Source of the DNA: Streptomyces bungoensis
GTDB lineage: Bacteria; Actinomycetota; Actinomycetes; Streptomycetales; Streptomycetaceae
Assembly (NCBI RefSeq): GCF_001514215.1
Contig: NZ_KQ948854.1
Coordinates: 104,444 to 168,443, forward strand
Length of the DNA stretch: 64,000 nucleotides
Reading direction: 5' to 3'
Part shown: one piece after another, positions 57,727 through 64,000 of the stretch
Numbering within the stretch: the first letter of the stretch is position 1
Layout of the letters: each line of letters opens with the position of its first letter
Notes under the pieces: model-generated
The model's input: the letters and a program-made list of their open reading frames with translations, nothing else
Told to the model about the DNA's origin: nothing
The model's database searches: none
Position numbers and translations under genes: made by a program

Positions 57727-58815
57727 CTATCGGCGCGAGGCGATCGCCTCGTACACCATCCCGACGAGCAGGTCGTCGGCGTCCCGGCGGCCGAACTCGC
57801 TTGCCGAGCGGGACATCTCGTACAGCCGGTGCGGGTCGGCGAGCACGGGCAGGACGTTCTGCTGCACCCACTCGGGCGTGAGTTCCGCGTCGTCGACCAG
57901 CAGTCCGCCGCCGGCCTTGACCACCGGCTGGGCGTTCAGCCGCTGTTCGCCGTTGCCGATGGGCAGCGGGACGTAGGCGGCCGGGAGCCCGACGGCGGAG
58001 AGTTCGGCGACGGTCATCGCGCCCGCGCGGCAGAGCATCATGTCGGCCGCGGCGTACGCGAGATCCATCCGGTCCAGGTAACTTACCGGGATGTACGGGG
58101 GCATTCCCGGCATCTGCTGCACCTGCGGCAGTTCGTTCTTCGGGCCGACCGCGTGCAGGATCTGGATGCCCGCCTGCTGCAGCCACGGGGCGACCGCCTG
58201 GGTCACCTCGTTCAGCCGCCGGGCGCCCTGGGAGCCGCCGGAGACCAGCAGGGTGGGCAGGTTGGGGTCGAGGCCGAAGCGGGCCCGGGCCTCGGGCCGG
58301 ACGGCGGCGCGGTCCAGCGTGGCGATGGAGCGGCGCAGCGGGATGCCGATGTAGCGGGCGTCACGCAGCTTGCTGTCCGGGGTGGAGACGGCGACCCGGG
58401 CCGCGTACCGCGAGCCGATCTTGTTGGCCAGCCCGGGGCGGGCGTTGGCCTCGTGGATCACGATGGGCACGCCGAGGCGCTTGGCGGCCAGGTAGCCGGG
58501 CAGGGCGACGTAGCCGCCGAAGCCCACCACGGCGTCCGCCTTGGTGCGCTCCAGGATCTGCTCGGCGGCCTTGATCGTGCCGCGCAGCCGGCCCGGGACG
58601 GTGATCAGCTCGGGTGTGGGCTTGCGGGGCAGTGGTACCGCGGGGATGAGCGCCAGCTCGTAGCCGCGCTCGGGAACGAGCCGGGTCTCCAGGCCCCGCT
58701 CCGTGCCCAGGGCTGTGATGCCCACGGTCGGGTCCTGCCTGCGCAGGGCGTCCGCGAGGGCGAGCGCTGGCTCGATGTGGCCGGCGGTCCCCCCACCGGC
58801 GAGTACGACATGCAC
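57727..58815 (-). CDS. murG: UDP-GlcNAc:lipid I N-acetylglucosaminyltransferase
   Basis: MurG makes lipid II at the inner membrane face. The 362-residue GT-B protein has HVVLAGGGTAGHIEPALALADAL (N-terminal G-loop), VVGFGGYVALPGYLAA, VIHEANARPGLANK, LLVSGGSQGARRLNE and CRAGAMTVAELSAVGLPAAYVPLP, in order. GTG 58815 begins MHVVLAGG. It lies 6 nt after ftsW. Confidence 0.98.
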   Translation of the reverse strand: MHVVLAGGGTAGHIEPALALADALRRQDPTVGITALGTERGLETRLVPERGYELALIPAVPLPRKPTPELITVPGRLRGTIKAAEQILERTKADAVVGFGGYVALPGYLAAKRLGVPIVIHEANARPGLANKIGSRYAARVAVSTPDSKLRDARYIGIPLRRSIATLDRAAVRPEARARFGLDPNLPTLLVSGGSQGARRLNEVTQAVAPWLQQAGIQILHAVGPKNELPQVQQMPGMPPYIPVSYLDRMDLAYAAADMMLCRAGAMTVAELSAVGLPAAYVPLPIGNGEQRLNAQPVVKAGGGLLVDDAELTPEWVQQNVLPVLADPHRLYEMSRSASEFGRRDADDLLVGMVYEAIASRR

Positions 58816-58821
58816 CGAAAT

Positions 58822-60186
58822 TCACCGCTCTCCGGACGAACGCGCCGTGGAGGCACGCCGTCGCATCGTGTTCCATCTCCGAGGCCCCCGCTCGGCACCG
58901 GGGCCTCCCGCCCGCTTTTTACCAAAGCGAGGTTGCCGCATCGCAAGCGCCGCCCGCGCAGCGGGGTCGTCACGCGCGAACGCGATCAGCAGCCCGACGG
59001 CGAACATGGTCGGCAGCAGGGCGGACCCTCCGTAGGAGAACAGCGGGAGGGGGACACCGGCGATCGGCAGCAGGCCGAGCACCGCACCGATGTTGATCAC
59101 CGCCTGGGCGATGATCCAGGTGGTCACGCCTCCCGCGGCGTACCTCACGAAGGGGTCCTCCGTGCGTCCGGCCACGCGGATACCCGCATAGCCTAGAGCC
59201 GCGAAGAGGGCGAGTACCGACAGCGTCCCCGCCAGGCCCAGTTCCTCACCGGTGACGGCGAAGATGAAGTCGGTGTGGGCTTCGGGGAGTTGGCCCCATT
59301 TCTCCACACTCGCGCCGAGGCCGGATCCGAAGAGCCCGCCGGAGGCGAGGGCGTAGATGCCGTGCACGGCCTGCCAGCAGTCGGCGACGCCCGCCTTGGG
59401 CTCGGTGGCGCCGATGCAGGCGAGCCGGGCCATCCGGTTGGGGCTGGTCTTGATGAGGACCAGCCCGATCAGGCCGGCGACCGTCAGCACCCCGGCGAAC
59501 AGCCGGGTGGGCGCCCCCGCGAGCCACAGCAGGCCGAACAGGATCGCCGTGAGGATGATCGCGGTGCCCATGTCCCCGCCGAGCATGATCAGGCCCAGCA
59601 GCAGGAAGGCGACCGGCACCAGCGGCACCAGCATGTGCTTCCACTGGGCCAGCAGCCTCTTCTCGTGCTTGCGCGCGATCAGGTCCGCGCCCCACAGCAC
59701 CAGGGCGAGCTTGCCGAACTCGCTGGGCTGGATCTGGAAGGAGCCGCCGAGCGAGATCCAGTTCTGGTTGCCGTTGACCGCCATCCCTATACCGGGCACC
59801 TGCACCAGGGCCATCAGGAAGACGGCTCCGGCGAGGATCGGGTAGGCCAGCGCCCGGTGCAGCTTCACCGGCATGCGGGAGGCGGAGAACAGCAGTGCGC
59901 CGCCGATGAGCGCGGCCAGGAACTGCTTGCGGAAGAAGTAGGAGCCCGGCAGTGACAGCTGCAGCGCGGTGACCTGGGAGGCCGAGTAGACCATCACCAG
60001 GCCGAGGACGGTGATCAGCAGACTGCCGCCGAGGATCAGGTAGTAGGCGGTCAGCGGGCGGTCCCAGGCCTTGCGCGCGCGGGTGTAGAGCCGCTGCACG
60101 GGGTGCTCGCGCGAGGTCCGGGCAACGGCGGGACGCCGGGACGCCCGCTGCACGGGCGGCCGGCCGCCGGTACGGCTACCGGGCAT
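58822..60186 (-). CDS. ftsW: FtsW SEDS peptidoglycan glycosyltransferase
   Basis: FtsW polymerises lipid II during septation, with a cognate class B PBP. The 454-residue protein has ten membrane helices, the extracellular catalytic loop around QNWISLGGSFQIQPSEFGKL, and the SEDS signature SGGLFGSGLGASVEKWGQLPEAHTDFIFAVTGEELG, here read in pieces: GLFGSGLG, LPEAHTDFIF and EELG. NIGAVLGLLPIAGVPLPLFSYGGS lies near the end. A ~40-residue basic C-terminal tail is unusual. ATG 60186. Confidence 0.97.
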   Translation of the reverse strand: MPGSRTGGRPPVQRASRRPAVARTSREHPVQRLYTRARKAWDRPLTAYYLILGGSLLITVLGLVMVYSASQVTALQLSLPGSYFFRKQFLAALIGGALLFSASRMPVKLHRALAYPILAGAVFLMALVQVPGIGMAVNGNQNWISLGGSFQIQPSEFGKLALVLWGADLIARKHEKRLLAQWKHMLVPLVPVAFLLLGLIMLGGDMGTAIILTAILFGLLWLAGAPTRLFAGVLTVAGLIGLVLIKTSPNRMARLACIGATEPKAGVADCWQAVHGIYALASGGLFGSGLGASVEKWGQLPEAHTDFIFAVTGEELGLAGTLSVLALFAALGYAGIRVAGRTEDPFVRYAAGGVTTWIIAQAVINIGAVLGLLPIAGVPLPLFSYGGSALLPTMFAVGLLIAFARDDPAARAALAMRQPRFGKKRAGGPGAERGPRRWNTMRRRASTARSSGER

Positions 60187-60255
60187 GGGCGCCTCCCCTG
60201 AACGTCGACCGTCCCACGCGTCCCTCCCAAGATCCGCCCGGCGGGCGGGCCGGGG

Positions 60256-61692
60256 TCAGGCACCGAGTTCGCGGACCGCCTCCGCGAACGCGTCACCGCG
60301 CTGGTTGTAGTTGGTGAACATGTCCATGGAGGCGCAGGCCGGGGCCAGCAGCACCGTGTCGCCGGGCTGCGCGAGCCGCTTGGCCTCCGTCACCGCCTGG
60401 AGCATCGCCCCAGTGTCGGTCCGTTCGAGGTCGACGACGGGTACTTCCGGGGCGTGTCGCGCCAGGGCGTCGCGGATCAGCGCGCGATCGGCGCCGATCA
60501 GGACGGCGGCGCGAAGTCGCTTTGCCGACTTGGCGACCAGCTCGTCGAAGGTGGCGCCCTTCGCCAGACCGCCCGCAATCCATACGATCGGTTCATATGC
60601 CGCCAACGAGGCTTCCGCGGCATGGGTGTTGGTCGCCTTGGAGTCGTCCACGTACGCCACCCCGTCGATGTCGGCGACGTGCGTGATGCGGTGGGCGTCG
60701 GGGCGGAAGGCCCGCAGGCCGTCGCGCACGGCCGTGGCGGGCACCCCGAAGGCGCGCGCGAGGGCCGCGGCGGCAAGGGCGTTGGCGATGTTGTGCGGGG
60801 CCGGCGGGTTGACGTCGGAGACCTCCGCCAGCTCCTGCGCGTTCTTGTGGCGGTCCTCGACGAAGGCCCGGTCGACCAGGATGCCGTCGACCACGCCGAG
60901 TTGGGAGGGCGCCGGAGTGCCGAGGGTGAACCCGACGGCCCGGCAGCCCTCTTCGACGTCCGCCTCGCGCACCAGGTCCTCGGTGAGCCTGTCCGCCGCG
61001 TTGTACACGCAGGCGACCCGGTTGCCCTGGTAGATGCGGCCCTTGTCGGCCGCGTAGGCCTCCATGGAGCCGTGCCAGTCGAGGTGGTCGGGCGCGAGGT
61101 TGAGGACGGCCGCGGAGTCGGCGCGCAGGGAGGGCGCCCAGTGCAGCTGGTAGCTGGAGAGTTCGACGGCGAGGACGTCGTAGGTCTCCTCGCCGAGGAC
61201 CGCGTCCAGCAGGGAGACGCCGATGTTGCCGACGGCGGCCGTGCGCAGGCCCGCCGCCTTGAGGATGGCGGCGAGCATCTGGACGGTCGTGGTCTTGCCG
61301 TTGGTGCCCGTCACCGCCAGCCAGGGGGCCGCGCCGGGTCCCCTCAGCCGCCAGGCGAGTTCCACGTCGCCCCAGACCGGCACGCCCGCCTCCCGGGCCG
61401 CCAGGAACAGCGGCTTGCCGGGCTGCCAGCCGGGCGCGGTGACGATCAGCCCGGTGCCCTCCGGCAGGGTGGCCCCGTCGCCCAGGCGCACGGTGACGCC
61501 GAGCGCCCGGAGCTCCTCGGCCTGGGCACGCGCGCGTGCGTCGTCGCCGTCGTTGACGACGGTGACGGCCGCCCCGCGCGCGTGCAGCGCCTTCGCCGCC
61601 GGGACGCCGGAGACGCCGAGCCCCGCGACGGTGACGTGCTTGCCCTGGAAGTCGAAGGGCTCCGAGCCGGAGATCACTTTTCCGCTGCCCAT
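60256..61692 (-). CDS. murD: UDP-N-acetylmuramoylalanine-D-glutamate ligase
   Basis: MurD adds D-Glu to UDP-MurNAc-Ala. The 478-residue Mur ligase has a Rossmann-like N-terminus (VTVAGLGVSGVPAAKAL), the ATP P-loop AVTGTNGKTTTVQML, VLNLAPDHLDWHGS, the carbamoyl-Lys-type region and DDSKATNTHAAEASL, plus APACASMDMFTNYNQRGDAF near the end. ATG 61692 overlaps mraY by 19 nt; GTG 61677, which overlaps the mraY stop as GTGA, is an alternative start. Confidence 0.97.
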   Translation of the reverse strand: MGSGKVISGSEPFDFQGKHVTVAGLGVSGVPAAKALHARGAAVTVVNDGDDARARAQAEELRALGVTVRLGDGATLPEGTGLIVTAPGWQPGKPLFLAAREAGVPVWGDVELAWRLRGPGAAPWLAVTGTNGKTTTVQMLAAILKAAGLRTAAVGNIGVSLLDAVLGEETYDVLAVELSSYQLHWAPSLRADSAAVLNLAPDHLDWHGSMEAYAADKGRIYQGNRVACVYNAADRLTEDLVREADVEEGCRAVGFTLGTPAPSQLGVVDGILVDRAFVEDRHKNAQELAEVSDVNPPAPHNIANALAAAALARAFGVPATAVRDGLRAFRPDAHRITHVADIDGVAYVDDSKATNTHAAEASLAAYEPIVWIAGGLAKGATFDELVAKSAKRLRAAVLIGADRALIRDALARHAPEVPVVDLERTDTGAMLQAVTEAKRLAQPGDTVLLAPACASMDMFTNYNQRGDAFAEAVRELGA

Positions 61693-62747
61693 CCCGCGTA
61701 GAAGAGGCCCAGTCCGACGATCACGCAGATGCCCTGGATGATCCAGAAGCGGACCACCACCAGGACTTCGGACCAGCCCTTGAGTTCGAAGTGGTGCTGG
61801 AGCGGCGCCATCCGGAAGACGCGCTTCCCGGTGAGCCGGAAGGAGCCGACCTGGATGACGACCGACATGGTGATGAGGACGAACAGGCCGCCCATGATGG
61901 CCACCAGCAGCTCCGTGCGGGAGAGGATGGCCAGGCCCGTCAGGACGCCGCCGAGGGCGAGCGAGCCGGTGTCGCCCATGAAGATCTTGGCCGGCGAGGT
62001 GTTCCACCACAGGAAGCCGAGGCAGGCACCCATCAGCGCGGAGGCCACGACGGCGAGGTCGAGCGGATCGCGCACCTCGTAGCAGGCGTTCGGGTTGGTC
62101 AGCGTGTTCGCGTTGGCGCAGGACTCCTGGAACTGCCAGACGCCGATGAAGGTGTAGGCACCGAAGACCAGCACGGAGGCGCCGGTGGCCAGGCCGTCCA
62201 GGCCGTCCGTCAGGTTCACGCCGTTCGACATCGCCAGGATCATGAACAGCGCCCAGACGACGAACAGCACCGGGCCGATCGACCAGCCGAAGTCGGTGAT
62301 GAACGACAGCTTGGTGGACGCCGGGGTGTTGCCGCGCGCGTCGGAGAACATCAGCGACAGCACGGCGAAGGCGATGCCGACGATCAGCTGGCCGGCCATC
62401 TTGGCCTTGGCCCGCAGGCCCAGCGAACGCCGCTTGACGATCTTGATGTAGTCGTCGAGGAAGCCCACCAGGCCCATGCCGGCCATCAGCCCCAGGACCA
62501 GCAGTCCGGAGTACGTCGGCGGCTTGCCGGTGATCACCTTGCTGAGGAAGTACGCGGCGATCGTCGCCAGGATGAAGGCGATACCGCCCATGGTGGGCGT
62601 ACCGCGCTTGCTGGCGTGCTCGCGCGGGCCGTCGTCCCGGATGTACTGGCCGTAGCCCTTGCGCGCCAGGAGCTTGATCAGCAGCGGGGTGCCGACCAGC
62701 GTCAGGAACAGACCGATGACGCCCGAGAACAGGATCTGGTTCATCAT
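61674..62747 (-). CDS. mraY: Phospho-MurNAc-pentapeptide translocase
   Basis: MraY transfers phospho-MurNAc-pentapeptide to undecaprenyl phosphate giving lipid I. The 357-residue polytopic protein has GTPTMGGIAFI, LVGFLDDYIKIV (catalytic Asp pair), NLTDGLDGLATG, FMGDTGSLALGG and MAPLQHHFELKGW. ATG 62747 overlaps the murF stop (ATGA), with a second in-frame ATG immediately after. Confidence 0.98.
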   Translation of the reverse strand: MMNQILFSGVIGLFLTLVGTPLLIKLLARKGYGQYIRDDGPREHASKRGTPTMGGIAFILATIAAYFLSKVITGKPPTYSGLLVLGLMAGMGLVGFLDDYIKIVKRRSLGLRAKAKMAGQLIVGIAFAVLSLMFSDARGNTPASTKLSFITDFGWSIGPVLFVVWALFMILAMSNGVNLTDGLDGLATGASVLVFGAYTFIGVWQFQESCANANTLTNPNACYEVRDPLDLAVVASALMGACLGFLWWNTSPAKIFMGDTGSLALGGVLTGLAILSRTELLVAIMGGLFVLITMSVVIQVGSFRLTGKRVFRMAPLQHHFELKGWSEVLVVVRFWIIQGICVIVGLGLFYAGWAAEK

Positions 62748-64000
62748 CGGGCGGCGACCTCACCCTCGGCCGCCGTCTCGAGAAGCGCCTGGGCAACGCT
62801 CTCGAGCCCCACCGAACGGGACGCCTTCACGAGCACGACGTCCCCCGGGCGCAACTCGCTGCGCAACAGGTCGACCGCCGCCTGTGCGTCGGACACGTGC
62901 ACCGACTCCTCACCCCACGAACCCTCGTTATATGCGCCCAGTTGCAGCCAGGAGGCCTCGATCCCCCCGACCGCGACGAGCTTGCTGACGTTGAGCCGGA
63001 CGGCGAGCCGTCCGACGGCGTCGTGCTCGGCGAGCGCCTCGTCCCCCAGCTCGGCCATCTTGCCGAGCACCGCCCACGTGCGCCGCCCCCTGCCCATGGC
63101 CGCGAGTGCCCTGAGGGCGGCCCGCATGGACTCGGGGTTGGCGTTGTAGGCGTCGTTGACGATGGTCACGCCGTCCGGGCGCTCGGTGACCTCCATGCGC
63201 CAGCGGGAGAGGGAGCCCGCCTCCGAGAGCGCGGTGGCGATCTCTTCCGCGGACATGCCCAGCTCATGGGCGACGGCGGCCGCGGCGAGCGCGTTCGACA
63301 CGTGGTGCTCACCGTACAGGCGCATGGTCACATCGGCTGCACCGGAGGGTGTGTGAAGCCTGAAGGAAGGCTGTCCGCTGTCCGTGAGTCGTACGTTCTC
63401 GGCGCGTACGTCCGCTTCGGCCGACTCTCCGAAAAGGACCACCTTCGCCTTGGTACGGGCGGCCATGGCGCGCACCAGCGGGTCGTCGGCGTTCAGGACG
63501 GCGGCACCGTCCTCCGGAAGCGCCTCCACCAGTTCGCCCTTGGCCTGCGCGATCTGCTCGCGGCCGCCGAACTCGCCGATGTGGGCGCTGCCGACGTTGA
63601 GCACCAGGCCGATCCTCGGGGGCGTGAGGCCGGTGAGGTAGCGGATGTGGCCGATGCCGCGGGCGCCCATCTCCAGCACGAGGAACCTGGTCTCCTCGGT
63701 GGCGGACAGGGCGGTCAGCGGCAGCCCGATCTCGTTGTTGAGCGAGCCGGGCGTGAACACGGTCGGCGCCTTGCTGCGCAGCACCTGGGCGATGAGGTCC
63801 TTGGTGCTGGTCTTGCCGGCGGAGCCGGTCAGGGCGACGAGGGTCGCGCCGAGCCGCTGGACGACATGGCGGGCGAGGGCGCCGAGGGCGGTCTGGACGT
63901 CCTCCACGACGATCGCGGGCACGCCGACGGGCCGGGAGGCCAGCACGGCCACCGCGCCGGCCCGGACGACGTCCTGGGCGTAGTCGTGGCCGTCGGCCCG
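62744..64000 (-). CDS. murF: UDP-MurNAc-tripeptide D-Ala-D-Ala ligase, 5' end outside window
   Basis: MurF attaches D-Ala-D-Ala to complete the pentapeptide. The visible 418 residues run from the end of the N-terminal domain (RADGHDYAQDVVRAGA, a typical MurF GHDF-like segment) through the P-loop ALTGSAGKTSTKDLIAQVL, NNEIGLPLTAL and NDAYNANPESMRAAL to the C-terminus. An in-frame GTG at 63952 is not the true start, because conserved coding continues to the window edge. Confidence 0.96.
   Translation of the reverse strand, partial: RADGHDYAQDVVRAGAVAVLASRPVGVPAIVVEDVQTALGALARHVVQRLGATLVALTGSAGKTSTKDLIAQVLRSKAPTVFTPGSLNNEIGLPLTALSATEETRFLVLEMGARGIGHIRYLTGLTPPRIGLVLNVGSAHIGEFGGREQIAQAKGELVEALPEDGAAVLNADDPLVRAMAARTKAKVVLFGESAEADVRAENVRLTDSGQPSFRLHTPSGAADVTMRLYGEHHVSNALAAAAVAHELGMSAEEIATALSEAGSLSRWRMEVTERPDGVTIVNDAYNANPESMRAALRALAAMGRGRRTWAVLGKMAELGDEALAEHDAVGRLAVRLNVSKLVAVGGIEASWLQLGAYNEGSWGEESVHVSDAQAAVDLLRSELRPGDVVLVKASRSVGLESVAQALLETAAEGEVAAR

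Noticed and set aside
61677..61692. GTG 61677 as the murD start
   Set aside because: It would give a GTGA overlap with mraY, but the ATG 61692 start yields an MGSGKV N-terminus like the related MurD sequence I recall. The choice is not certain.

Overview
The window is chromosomal DNA of a high-GC actinomycete, almost certainly a Streptomyces. Codons overwhelmingly end in G or C, GTG starts are common, and neighbouring genes often share 4-base start/stop overlaps. Gene order matches, from memory, the conserved Streptomyces core around S. coelicolor SCO2029-SCO2088 (trp, his, dnaE1, phoD, ileS, and the divIVA-ftsZ-mur cluster). No rRNA or tRNA gene, CRISPR array, insertion sequence or phage gene was recognised.

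Region 1 (1-7190, + strand) is a tightly overlapped operon. It holds the end of a Pro/Thr/Ala-rich protein with a 183-bp tandem duplication, three ADP-ribosylglycohydrolase-family proteins, a PfkB/ribokinase, a family III CoA-transferase and a CitE/HpcH-like lyase. Its substrate is unknown and it is the least explained system here. It ends in a terminator facing lgt.

Region 2 (7209-16106, - strand) carries lgt, a membrane-anchored DsbA-like protein, trpC-trpM-trpB-trpA, three small membrane proteins, trpE and hisI. Two small + strand genes follow. The his operon (17247-22961, - strand) reads hisD-hisC-hisB-(54-aa membrane protein)-hisH-priA-ridA-hisF. PriA is expected to serve both the histidine and tryptophan pathways, linking the two clusters.

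Region 3 (23004-31665) has a repeat-containing divergent promoter region, a membrane-anchored repeat protein, a TPR-like protein, a Lon-N-domain protein, a YbaK-type deacylase, an ABC-2 exporter with a coupled micro-ORF, an NYN-domain protein and a small basic protein. Region 4 (31754-45332) has dnaE1, a DUF2252 protein, a second DsbA-like protein, a Tat-exported PhoD phosphatase behind a perfect 20-bp palindrome, a hydrolase, an MscS channel, a CPA1 antiporter, a GNAT protein and an RluD-type synthase.

Region 5 (45424-64000) has lspA, a DksA/histone-H1-like fusion, an ileS gene under a translational T-box riboswitch, and then the division and wall cluster on the - strand: murF (cut by the window end)-mraY-murD-ftsW-murG-ftsQ-ftsZ-pgeF-yggS-sepF-yggT-divIVA. 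IleS carries a swapped HIGH motif (GAHH). As is usual for Streptomyces, murC and ddl are not inside the cluster.
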